Assembly (NCBI GenBank): GCA_937892215.1
Contig: CALAVE010000070.1
Coordinates: 1 to 21,690 of the forward strand
Length of the DNA: 21,690 nucleotides
Direction: 5' to 3'
Source of the DNA: an uncultured Porphyromonadaceae bacterium
Lineage (GTDB): Bacteria; Bacteroidota; Bacteroidia; Bacteroidales; Muribaculaceae
Below, in pieces: positions 1-6,081 of this stretch. Positions within the stretch are counted from its first letter, which is position 1; every line of letters starts with the position of its first letter. The notes beneath the pieces were generated by a model, which was given only the letters and a program-made list of their open reading frames with translations, made no database searches and had not been told where the DNA came from. The translations under genes were made by a program, and so were the position numbers.

Positions 1-123
1 CCGCGCACTGTTCTGAGCACGGACAGCACCTGCATACCTATCGCTGAATAGATACATCTCTTTGCCAAATGCTTAAAAAAAATTAAACCGACACCGAGAA
101 TAGCTCTTTCTTCAACTCGACTC

Positions 124-154
124 TTTCACACCCCAAACATTTTTATTAACTTTG
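124..154 (+). promoter_or_regulatory. Bacteroidota-type promoter of the DHH phosphoesterase gene
   Basis: The -7 element TAACTTTG at 147-154 matches the Bacteroidota consensus TAnnTTTG. Exactly 19 bases upstream, at 124-127, is TTTC, one mismatch from the -33 element TTTG. Transcription would start near 161, so the leader before the ATG at 170 would be only about 9 bases. The -7 box overlaps an in-frame TTG at 152, so that upstream start would not be in the transcript. Confidence 0.6.
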
Positions 155-169
155 CAAGTTATAACAGTT

Positions 170-1186
170 ATGGCTACACCGATATTCAAAAATAATGATA
201 TTGAGCTGTTACGCTCTCAGGTTCAGCGAGCCGATAGGGTGGTGGTGACTTGCCACAAGGCCCCCGACGGCGATGCCGTGGGCTCTTCGCTGGCCTTGTT
301 CGCGCTAATGCGTGCTATGGGTAAGTCCGTCGATGTTATCACACCCGATATGCCGCTCAAGCAACTTATGTTCGCACCTAATGCGAATCTCATCACGGTA
401 AATTCACTCAACGAAAAACTGGCCTACTCACTCTTGCAGAAGGCTGATATGGTTTTCTGCCTCGATTTCAATGCCCTGCACCGAATCGACCGTCTGGCCG
501 ATGCCATAACCGATTCTAAGGCTTTCAAGGTACTGCTCGACCATCACATTGAGCCGGAAAACTTCTGCGACCTCACTCTCTCGTTCCCCGATGGCTCTTC
601 CACCTGTGAGTTGCTTTATCATCTCATCTATGCACTCGGATATGACAAGTTTATCAATCGTGAGGTGGCTCAGTGCCTTTATATGGGCATGATGACCGAT
701 ACAGGGAATTTTACCTTCGGTAGCGATTATCCCGATATTTATATAGCTATTGCAGATTTGCTCAGGTTCGATATCGACAAGGAACGTATCTATAATCTGG
801 CGCTTAACACCTATAGCGCCGATAGCCTCCGATTGCGCGGGTACGCGCTCAACGAGAAAATGCAAATTTTCCCCGAAAAGGGCGTCGCTTGCATCCTCAT
901 CTCTAAGGATGAACTCGAACGTTTCCACTATAAAAAAGGTGACCTCGAAGGCCTGGTCAACAAGCCGCTCTGCATCCCAGAAATCTCCATGTCATTCCTC
1001 TTCAGGGAGGACCCGTTCTCGGGCAATGTGAAGATATCCGCTCGCTCACAAGGCGAGCGCTCGGTCGAAGCCATTTGCCGCGACCACTTCGGTGGAGGGG
1101 GGCACCTTAATGCCGCCGGTGGCGAATTTAACGGCTCTATCGGCGAGGCCTGGGAGCGTTTTGCCAAAGTTCTCACTGATTTGTAA
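170..1186 (+). CDS. DHH/DHHA1 family phosphoesterase (NrnA-like oligoribonuclease / pAp phosphatase)
   Basis: This 338-aa cytoplasmic protein belongs to the DHH superfamily. NrnA-type members degrade short oligoribonucleotides (nanoRNA) and dephosphorylate pAp using Mn2+. Visible motifs, numbered from the ATG at 170, are HKAPDGD (29-35), LDFN with Asp99, the signature DHH (124-126), MMTDTGNF with Asp177, and the DHHA1 substrate loop GGGGHLNAAGG (308-318). All metal-binding motifs are intact and the length is normal. An in-frame TTG at 152 would add six residues but lies inside the -7 promoter box, so the ATG at 170 is preferred. The next two genes run in the same direction, an order commonly seen in Bacteroidales. 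Pure pAp phosphatase or c-di-AMP/pApA activity cannot be excluded from sequence alone. Confidence 0.93.
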   Translation: MATPIFKNNDIELLRSQVQRADRVVVTCHKAPDGDAVGSSLALFALMRAMGKSVDVITPDMPLKQLMFAPNANLITVNSLNEKLAYSLLQKADMVFCLDFNALHRIDRLADAITDSKAFKVLLDHHIEPENFCDLTLSFPDGSSTCELLYHLIYALGYDKFINREVAQCLYMGMMTDTGNFTFGSDYPDIYIAIADLLRFDIDKERIYNLALNTYSADSLRLRGYALNEKMQIFPEKGVACILISKDELERFHYKKGDLEGLVNKPLCIPEISMSFLFREDPFSGNVKISARSQGERSVEAICRDHFGGGGHLNAAGGEFNGSIGEAWERFAKVLTDL

Positions 1187-1257
1187 TTCAAGATTAGGTA
1201 CGGGGCCTATAAAATCATCTCATGCCACATCATTACGTATATTAATTTATCATCGAA

Positions 1258-1833
1258 ATGAAGAATATAAGAACTATTTTAGCGCTGTTTGCTGCCCTCA
1301 TAATCATGGCGGGGACTTCATGCAGCAAAAACAAGAGTTACGCTCAGTTGCTCAACGAAGAGCGACACGCCGTCAACGCTTATCTCGCCGATAAAAGGAT
1401 TATCAATGAAATCCCCGAAGACGGCGACTTCGAGACAGGAACTGATGCTCCATTCTATCGCATCGACGCCGACGGAAACGTCTATATGCAGGTTATCAGA
1501 GCCACTGATATCGACGAGGACGAAGCAAAGGTGAACGAACCCATCTACTTCCGCTATATGCGCTACGACCTCCTATATTGGTACGAAAATGGCACTTGGG
1601 AAGGCGAGGGTAATGCCTCTGAGATGAGTCTTTCGTCCACCTACTTTCTCTTCTCCAATTTCACTGCAGCCGCCTCTGCGCAGTACGGTTATGGCATACA
1701 GTTACCTCTCGCGTACATCGGTGTTGACAGCGAGGTGAACCTGGTAATCCGCTCGCAGTACGGAAACACCTCCGAAATCTCTTACGTGCGACCATTCCTC
1801 TACAATGTGCGATATTTCCGTAGCAAAGTCTGA
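1258..1833 (+). CDS. DUF4827-type lipoprotein (FKBP-like, function unknown)
   Basis: This 191-aa predicted lipoprotein has a short basic N-terminus, a hydrophobic core and a lipobox-like GTSC with Cys22 as the lipidated residue. The mature part is acidic and rich in aromatic residues, with no catalytic motif I can name. I recognise it mainly by its position: in Bacteroidales a DUF4827 lipoprotein commonly sits between the DHH phosphoesterase and the phosphohexomutase gene. The family is described as FKBP-type peptidyl-prolyl isomerase-like, which I recall and did not derive here. It begins 71 bases after the DHH gene and ends 32 bases before the next gene, consistent with co-transcription. 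Its start ATG follows an AT-rich stretch with no Shine-Dalgarno sequence, as is normal in this phylum. Confidence 0.75.
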   Translation: MKNIRTILALFAALIIMAGTSCSKNKSYAQLLNEERHAVNAYLADKRIINEIPEDGDFETGTDAPFYRIDADGNVYMQVIRATDIDEDEAKVNEPIYFRYMRYDLLYWYENGTWEGEGNASEMSLSSTYFLFSNFTAAASAQYGYGIQLPLAYIGVDSEVNLVIRSQYGNTSEISYVRPFLYNVRYFRSKV

Positions 1834-1865
1834 TATTATAACTCAACTAACTAAAACATATTTAT

Positions 1866-3251
1866 ATGTCATTAATCAAATCCATCTCAGGTATCCGAGG
1901 CACCATCGGGGGACCCGCAGGCGAGGGGCTCACTCCGCTCGATATCGTTAAGTTTACAAGTGCTTACGCCACTTTCATCCGCCGCAACTCTTCGGTCAAG
2001 TCAAATGTTATCGTCGTTGGCCGAGACGCGCGCCTCTCCGGACGCATGGTTCTCAATCTCGTTACCGGTACTCTCACCGGCATGGGATTCGATGTGGTTA
2101 ACATTGGACTCGCCACCACTCCCACTACCGAACTCGCCGTAGTTGGAGAAAATGCCTGTGGCGGCATCATCATAACGGCTTCTCACAATCCCAAGCAGTG
2201 GAATGCACTCAAACTGCTCAACGAGCACGGCGAGTTCCTAAACGATGCCGAGGGCAAGGAGGTGCTCCGCATTGCCGAGGCCGAAGAATTTGACTATGCC
2301 GAAGTCGATTGCCTGGGACGCGAACAGAAGAACTACACATATCTGCGCCGACACATCGACTCTGTTCTCGCGCTGAACCTGGTTGACGTGGAGGCTATCC
2401 GTAAGGCTGACTTCACTGTGGCCGTCGATGCTGTGAACAGTGTTGGCGGAGTGGCCATTCCCAAACTGCTCGAGGCGCTGGGCGTGAAAAACGTGGTGAA
2501 ACTCTTCTGCGACCCAACAGGAAACTTCGGGCACACTCCCGAACCTATCCCCGAGAACCTCACCGCCGTGAGCGACTTCATGAAGCAGGGCAAGGCCGAT
2601 GTGGCTTTCGTGGTTGACCCCGACGTGGACCGCTTGGCTATCATCATGGAGAACGGCGAGTTCTTCGTGGAGGAATACACGCTGGTATCGGTGGCCGACT
2701 ATGTGCTTAGCCACACTCCGGGCGCTACCGTTAGCAACCTCTCGTCATCGCGTGCTCTGCGCGACGTTACCGAGCGTCACGGCTGTGCTTACACAGCTGC
2801 CGCTGTGGGCGAGGTCAACGTTGTCACCGAGATGAAGCGCACTGGTGCCGTTATTGGCGGCGAAGGCAACGGCGGTGTCATCTATCCTGAACTGCACTAC
2901 GGGCGCGACGCTCTCGTTGGCGTGGCTCTCTTCCTCACTCTGCTCGCTAAGAGCGGCAAGAAGGTGAGCGAACTCAAGGCCTCTTATCCGCAGTACAGCA
3001 TCGCCAAGACTAAACTCCAACTCACTCCAGAAATGGACGTTGACGCCATCCTCGACGCTGTGAAAAAGCACTATGCCGACGAGCGTCTCACCACCATCGA
3101 CGGTGTGAAAATCGACTTCGCCCACGGCTGGGCACACCTGCGCAAGAGCAACACCGAGCCCATTATCCGCATCTACAGCGAGGCGCACACCATGGCTGAG
3201 GCCGAGAAACTCGGTGAAGACGTAAAAGCCATCGTCAAGTCTCTCTGCTGA
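1866..3251 (+). CDS. glmM: Phosphoglucosamine mutase-like alpha-D-phosphohexomutase
   Basis: This 461-aa cytosolic protein belongs to the alpha-D-phosphohexomutase superfamily. Members interconvert hexose-6-P and hexose-1-P through a phosphoserine; GlmM makes glucosamine-1-P for peptidoglycan and LPS. All four active-site loops are present: the phosphoserine loop TASHNP (104-109, Ser106), the metal loop DPDVDR (251-256), the sugar loop GEGNGG (332-337) and the phosphate loop RKSNTEP (426-432). The N-terminal KSISGIRGT is also typical. The sugar loop differs from the GEQSGH/GEMSGH of classical bacterial GlmM, so phosphomannomutase or phosphoglucomutase activity remains possible. It is the last gene of a three-gene cluster and is followed by a hairpin terminator at 3370. 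Confidence 0.9.
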   Translation: MSLIKSISGIRGTIGGPAGEGLTPLDIVKFTSAYATFIRRNSSVKSNVIVVGRDARLSGRMVLNLVTGTLTGMGFDVVNIGLATTPTTELAVVGENACGGIIITASHNPKQWNALKLLNEHGEFLNDAEGKEVLRIAEAEEFDYAEVDCLGREQKNYTYLRRHIDSVLALNLVDVEAIRKADFTVAVDAVNSVGGVAIPKLLEALGVKNVVKLFCDPTGNFGHTPEPIPENLTAVSDFMKQGKADVAFVVDPDVDRLAIIMENGEFFVEEYTLVSVADYVLSHTPGATVSNLSSSRALRDVTERHGCAYTAAAVGEVNVVTEMKRTGAVIGGEGNGGVIYPELHYGRDALVGVALFLTLLAKSGKKVSELKASYPQYSIAKTKLQLTPEMDVDAILDAVKKHYADERLTTIDGVKIDFAHGWAHLRKSNTEPIIRIYSEAHTMAEAEKLGEDVKAIVKSLC

Positions 3252-3271
3252 CAATTAACCGGCAACGAAAT

Positions 3272-3340
3272 CCCACAAGGGCCTCCCTCCGAAGGGGAAA
3301 CCCACAAGGGCCTCCTTCCGAAGGGGAAACCCATAAAGGA
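3272..3340. repeat. 29-bp tandem repeat, two copies plus a partial third
   Basis: Units at 3272-3300 and 3301-3329 each begin CCCACAAGGGCCTCC and end CCGAAGGGGAAA. They differ at one position (CCTCCC versus CCTTCC). A partial, diverged copy follows from 3330 (CCCATAAAGG), and a further CCCATAAGG lies at 3363 just before the terminator. The array sits directly after the phosphohexomutase stop codon in non-coding sequence. No function is evident. It may be a remnant of an intergenic repeat family or a slippage product. Confidence 0.85.
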
Positions 3341-3369
3341 CTTCAATCAAAAAGAATTCCATCCCATAA

Positions 3370-3403
3370 GGCGGCGCATCCACCCAGATGCGCCGCCATT
3401 TTA
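3370..3403 (+). terminator. Strong hairpin terminator after the phosphohexomutase gene
   Basis: A perfect 10-bp stem pairs GGCGGCGCAT (3370-3379) with ATGCGCCGCC (3388-3397) across an 8-base loop, followed by ATTTTA. The stem is very GC-rich and the T-tract is short. This is consistent with a Rho-independent terminator for the upstream three-gene cluster. Confidence 0.7.
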
Positions 3404-3471
3404 CCCCCCCCCTCACCCTCACACTTGGTGCACACAATCCACAGAAATGTTGCCGGAGGCAACCCCATAAA

Positions 3472-3504
3472 TTCGTGAAAATTCGCGTATATTCGCGGTT
3501 AAAA
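3472..3504. repeat. Dispersed intergenic repeat, copy 1
   Basis: The sequence TTCGTGAAAATTCGCG followed by TATATTCGCGGTTAAAA recurs almost exactly at 4851-4882, with one indel. It contains the internal near-repeat ATTCGTG / ATTCGCG / ATTCGCGG. It resembles the short TTCG-rich repeats scattered through Bacteroidales intergenic regions, a resemblance from memory. The two copies bracket the structured RNA and the LRR gene. Confidence 0.8.
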
Positions 3505-3520
3505 TTCTTTCACCCTCCAT

Positions 3521-3551
3521 TTTGCATTTTCAATTTCTTTTACTAACTTTG
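3521..3551 (+). promoter_or_regulatory. Consensus Bacteroidota promoter driving the structured RNA
   Basis: TTTG at 3521-3524 is followed after exactly 19 bases by TAACTTTG at 3544-3551, a perfect match to the Bacteroidota TTTG-N19-TAnnTTTG promoter. Transcription would start near 3558, just before a GTGAGC-AGCG-GCTCAC hairpin (3559-3574). No open reading frame starts nearby; the next convincing ATG is at 3852. The promoter therefore makes either a separate non-coding RNA or a long structured leader. Confidence 0.75.
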
Positions 3552-3557
3552 CGGTTG

Positions 3558-3777
3558 AGTGAGCAGCGGCTCACCGCACACATTGAAATAACTCGAAAGC
3601 GTTTTGCTCATTCTTGTAGATTGAGAACCTAGGAAATTTTCACATCATATGCAAGAGGATAGCACGGCGGTTTCCGCGCTACAGGCGTGGGCTGCATTTT
3701 ATTCCCCTTTTTGCATTAAGGTTTTCCTAGGACCATCAATCTACAAAGCGTGGCATAAGCAGCCTGCGCTTTCTTTG
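3558..3777 (+). ncRNA. Candidate structured non-coding RNA, rod-like (6S-like shape), family not identified
   Basis: The region folds on itself through nested long-range pairings. P0 is GAAAGCG (3595-3601) with CGCTTTC (3767-3773). P1 is a perfect 11-bp stem, TTGTAGATTGA (3614-3624) with TCAATCTACAA (3736-3746). After a small GAA/ACCA internal loop, P2 is a 9-bp stem, CCTAGGAAA (3628-3636) with TTTCCTAGG (3723-3731). P3 pairs ATGCAAGAGG (3649-3658) with CTTTTTGCAT (3707-3716), using G-U pairs. The apical P4 is TAGC-acg-GCGG-TTT-CCGC-GCTA (3660-3681). A competing 3' hairpin (3745-3772) followed by CTTTG could end transcription. A consensus promoter lies just upstream. A long rod with an asymmetric bubble resembles 6S RNA, but I cannot confirm that family. 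Alternatives are a cis-acting leader of the LRR gene or a palindromic mobile repeat. Confidence 0.6.
3745..3777 (+). terminator. Hairpin at the 3' end of the structured RNA
   Basis: AAAGCG (3745-3750), a T mismatch and GGC (3752-3754) pair across a 7-base loop with GCC (3762-3764) and CGCTTT (3767-3772). The sequence CTTTG follows. The T-tract is short, so termination may be partial and some transcripts may continue into the LRR gene at 3852. The CGCTTT arm can alternatively pair with GAAAGCG at 3595-3601. Confidence 0.45.
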
Positions 3778-3851
3778 TTATGTGTCTGACTGGCCGTAAC
3801 TCCACTCACCACCTAAATGGGATAATATTAACAATTAAACAGTATAAAATT

Positions 3852-4760
3852 ATGAAACACAGGAAATTCTTACTTGTAACCATTATGGCCTTAGCCATAC
3901 AGTCTGCTTCTGCCTACGACTTTAAGGTCGATGACATTGCCTACAACAAAAACAGTGACGGCACTTCGGTAACCGTGACTTATATAAATCAAGGATATTA
4001 TTTAAACTATTCTTCTCTTAGTGGTGATATCAATATTCCTCCTTCGGTGGCCTATAGCGGAACGACATACTCCGTCACCTCAATCGACGACTTTGCGTTC
4101 TATAGTTGCAAAGGCATCACGAGCGTCACCATCCCGGGCTCCGTCACCTCAATTGGCTATCAGGCGTTCTTTGGTTGTAGAGGCCTGACGAGCGTCATAA
4201 TCCCCAACTCCGTAACCTCCATCGGCAACGGGGCGTTCGGATATTGCTCCGGCCTGACGAGCGTCGCTATTCCTAACTCCGTCACCTCAATCGGCGACGG
4301 GACGTTCGAAAGGTGCTCCGGCCTGAAGAGCGTCACCATCCCGGGCTCCGTCACCTCAATAGGTTATGAGGCGTTCGACGGATGCACCGCCCTGGCAAGC
4401 GTCGCCTTACCAAGCTCAGTTAGAGAAATCGGCACTTTTGCGTTCTACGGTTGCACCGGCCTGGCAAGGATAGATGCTTACCCGAATCCCGAAGAAATCT
4501 CTTTAGGCGAAAGTGTGTTCTATAATGTACCGATAGACGGCACACTTCACGTTTTGCCAGGATACCTGGAGGCATACCAAAACGCCGACCAATGGAAAGA
4601 CTTTACAAATATCGCAGGTGATTTGGATGAACCGGCAAGTGGCGATGATGACGATAACGAAAACCATAACGAATACGTCACAAAGTATGATGTAAATGGC
4701 GACGGAAGAGTTGACGTGGCCGATGTGGTAACGCTCGCGGGCATCGCCATGGGAATGTAA
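3852..4760 (+). CDS. Secreted BspA-type leucine-rich-repeat protein with dockerin-like C-terminus
   Basis: This 302-aa exported protein starts at the ATG at 3852, which gives a clean signal peptide (basic MKHRK, hydrophobic core, cleavage near SASA/Y, residue 21). Five 23-residue LRR_5/BspA repeats occupy 82-196, each of the form AF-x2-C-x-GLTSV-x-IP-x-SVTSIG; a sixth begins at 197. Such repeats form surface adhesins in Bacteroidales. After an acidic linker (GDDDDNENHNE), the C-terminus is a single calcium-loop-like dockerin half, DVNGDGRVDVADV (280-292). An in-frame ATG at 3780 would add 24 non-signal residues and overlap the RNA terminator, so it is rejected. No TAnnTTTG promoter is visible at 3778-3851, so transcription may read through from the promoter at 3521. 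The binding target is unknown. Confidence 0.88.
   Translation: MKHRKFLLVTIMALAIQSASAYDFKVDDIAYNKNSDGTSVTVTYINQGYYLNYSSLSGDINIPPSVAYSGTTYSVTSIDDFAFYSCKGITSVTIPGSVTSIGYQAFFGCRGLTSVIIPNSVTSIGNGAFGYCSGLTSVAIPNSVTSIGDGTFERCSGLKSVTIPGSVTSIGYEAFDGCTALASVALPSSVREIGTFAFYGCTGLARIDAYPNPEEISLGESVFYNVPIDGTLHVLPGYLEAYQNADQWKDFTNIAGDLDEPASGDDDDNENHNEYVTKYDVNGDGRVDVADVVTLAGIAMGM
4095..4439 (+). repeat. 69-bp coding tandem repeats (five units) in the LRR gene
   Basis: Five consecutive 69-bp units begin at 4095, 4164, 4233, 4302 and 4371. Each encodes one 23-residue LRR. Blocks such as ggctccgtcacctcaat and the CCTGACGAGCGTC segment recur with high nucleotide identity, so recombination or slippage could change the repeat number without breaking the frame. 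Confidence 0.85.
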
Positions 4761-4793
4761 CCTTAAGCATTAGCTGAACAAATGCAACCGATA

Positions 4794-4817
4794 GGCGGAC
4801 TCGTCACTGAGCCCGCC
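4794..4817 (+). terminator. Hairpin after the LRR gene
   Basis: GGCGG (4794-4798) pairs with CCGCC (4813-4817), continuing after an A/C mismatch with CTC/GAG around a 6-base loop. It lies 33 bases past the LRR stop codon. No T-tract follows (ATGTTGC), so it may be a weak or Rho-dependent terminator or an RNA-stabilising 3' end. Confidence 0.4.
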
Positions 4818-4850
4818 ATGTTGCTTGGCACACCCGCATCTCAGAATTAC

Positions 4851-4882
4851 TTCGTGAAAATTCGCGATATTCGCGGTTAAAA
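4851..4882. repeat. Dispersed intergenic repeat, copy 2
   Basis: This is the direct repeat of 3472-3504: TTCGTGAAAATTCGCG followed by ATATTCGCGGTTAAAA. Copy 1 has TATATTCG where this copy has ATATTCG. Both are in the same orientation, about 1.38 kb apart, flanking the RNA and LRR gene. A further TCGCGCAAATTCGC echo follows at about 4887-4900. Confidence 0.8.
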
Positions 4883-4943
4883 AACCTCGCGCAAATTCGC
4901 TGAAAAATCCCCCGAAACGCACCATTCCCCCCACCACAACACC

Positions 4944-4969
4944 GTTTTTAACAAAAATAAGTTAAAAAC
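4944..4969. promoter_or_regulatory. Inverted repeat upstream of the Bat operon promoter (possible operator)
   Basis: GTTTTTAAC (4944-4952) and GTTAAAAAC (4961-4969) form a perfect 9-bp inverted repeat with an 8-base AT-rich spacer. Its centre is about 72 bases before the predicted transcription start, a position suited to an activator site. The sequence is AT-rich, so chance is possible. No cognate regulator can be named. Confidence 0.4.
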
Positions 4970-4990
4970 AATATTGATTAACTTGCTAAA

Positions 4991-5022
4991 ATTGTGAGAT
5001 GTGCGGATAAGTGATAATTTTG
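4991..5022 (+). promoter_or_regulatory. Predicted promoter of the Bat operon
   Basis: TAATTTTG at 5015-5022 matches the Bacteroidota -7 consensus TAnnTTTG. ATTG at 4991-4994 is an imperfect -33 element at 20-base spacing. Transcription would start near 5029, giving a leader of about 37 bases before the moxR ATG at 5066. Confidence 0.6.
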
Positions 5023-5065
5023 CATTAGAAAAAACAGAATTAAATCAATTAAACAATAAACTACA

Positions 5066-6061
5066 ATGAGTGAATCGGTTAATATCAGAGAATTAAACGA
5101 CTTGATTGCAAGCAAAAGCAGTTTCGTGAATTTGATTACGCAGGGCATGGATCAGACCATCGTGGGGCAGAAGCACCTCGTGGACTCTCTCCTCATAGCG
5201 CTCCTCGCTAACGGACACATCCTTCTCGAAGGTGTTCCCGGCCTGGCTAAGACGCTTGCCATCAAGACACTTGCGCAACTTATCGACGCAAAATACAACC
5301 GCATACAGTTCACCCCCGACCTTCTGCCGGCCGACGTTATCGGTACCATGGTCTATAGCGTCAAGCAGGAAAAGTTCGAGGTGAAGAAAGGCCCGGTTTT
5401 CGCCAACTTCGTCCTCGCCGACGAAATTAACCGTGCTCCGGCCAAGGTTCAGAGTGCTCTGCTCGAAGCCATGCAAGAGCGTCAGGTCACCATCGGCGAC
5501 AGCACATTCCGTCTCGACGACCCATTCCTGGTGATGGCCACTCAGAACCCCATCGAGCAGGAGGGTACATATCCGCTGCCCGAGGCACAGGTTGACCGTT
5601 TCCTGATGAAGGTGGTCATCGGTTACCCCAATAAGGCCGAAGAAAAGCAGATTATACGCATGAACATCAATAGCGAGCGTCCCCACATTCGTCCGCTCAT
5701 CACTCCGGCCGACATCACCGAGACTCGCTCCATAGTCGAGAAAATCTACATCGACGAGAAGATTGAGAAATACATTGTGGACATCGTCTTCGCAACTCGC
5801 TTCCCCAGCGACTACGGTATGAACGACCTCACGAGCATCATCTCCTTCGGTTCGTCGCCGCGTGCGTCTATCAGCATGGCGCTTGCCGCGCGTGCCTACG
5901 CGTTCCTGCGCGGACGTGGATATGTCATCCCCGAGGATGTGCGAGCCGTTTGCCACGACGTGATGCGCCACCGCATCGGGCTCTCTTATGAGGCTGAGGC
6001 TAACAACATTAGCGCCGATGAGATTATCAGTGAAATCCTGGACAAGATTGCGGTGCCCTGA
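5066..6061 (+). CDS. MoxR-family AAA+ ATPase of the Bat operon
   Basis: This 331-aa cytoplasmic AAA+ ATPase belongs to the MoxR family. These act as chaperone-like remodelling ATPases paired with VWA-domain partners. Visible motifs are Walker A GVPGLAKT (56-63), Walker B VLADE (116-120), sensor 1 ATQNP (158-162), the MoxR signature LLEAMQERQ (132-140) and an EAQVDRF segment (173-179). Length and motifs are normal. It is the first gene of a long + strand operon and is followed after 20 bases by the DUF58 gene, the classic MoxR-DUF58 pairing. A consensus promoter and an inverted repeat lie upstream. In Bacteroides fragilis the bat genes that follow are linked to aerotolerance. Confidence 0.95.
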   Translation: MSESVNIRELNDLIASKSSFVNLITQGMDQTIVGQKHLVDSLLIALLANGHILLEGVPGLAKTLAIKTLAQLIDAKYNRIQFTPDLLPADVIGTMVYSVKQEKFEVKKGPVFANFVLADEINRAPAKVQSALLEAMQERQVTIGDSTFRLDDPFLVMATQNPIEQEGTYPLPEAQVDRFLMKVVIGYPNKAEEKQIIRMNINSERPHIRPLITPADITETRSIVEKIYIDEKIEKYIVDIVFATRFPSDYGMNDLTSIISFGSSPRASISMALAARAYAFLRGRGYVIPEDVRAVCHDVMRHRIGLSYEAEANNISADEIISEILDKIAVP

Positions 6062-6081
6062 TTTTAAGTGCTCTTAGCGAT

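Larger units (their letters stand above)
4761..5065. other. Intergenic region upstream of the Bat operon
   Basis: This 305-base gap holds no convincing gene. In order it contains a hairpin (4794-4817) just past the LRR gene, copy 2 of the TTCGTG repeat (4851-4882), a C- and A-rich unstructured stretch, a 9-bp inverted repeat (4944-4969) and the promoter of moxR (4991-5022), followed by a leader of about 37 bases with no Shine-Dalgarno sequence. Confidence 0.7.

Noticed and set aside
1..51. A short open frame on the + strand (PRTVLSTDSTCIPIAE then stop) that could be the end of an upstream gene such as comEC.
   Set aside because: Only 16 codons are visible, no motif can be recognised, and a minus-strand frame through the same DNA is equally open. 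Gene order in relatives makes it plausible but does not support a call.
152..169. TTG start at 152 adding six residues to the DHH phosphoesterase.
   Set aside because: It lies inside the TAACTTTG -7 promoter box, so it would not be transcribed. The ATG at 170 fits.
3272..3340. Possible CRISPR-like array because of the 29-bp repeats.
   Set aside because: The units are directly adjacent with no spacers, and there are no cas genes in the window.
3255..3437. 60-codon minus-strand ORF over the 29-bp repeats.
   Set aside because: It simply translates the tandem repeat and terminator hairpin and has no recognisable protein features.
3614..3746. The inverted-repeat region read as a MITE or retron-type element.
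   Set aside because: No target-site duplication is visible at the edges, no reverse transcriptase or transposase is near, and a perfect promoter upstream better fits a transcribed RNA. A mobile origin is not fully excluded.
5093..5971. 292-codon minus-strand ORF opposite moxR, and similar long antisense ORFs opposite DUF58, batB and batD.
   Set aside because: They are shadows created by the codon bias of real genes; their translations show no domain or signal features.
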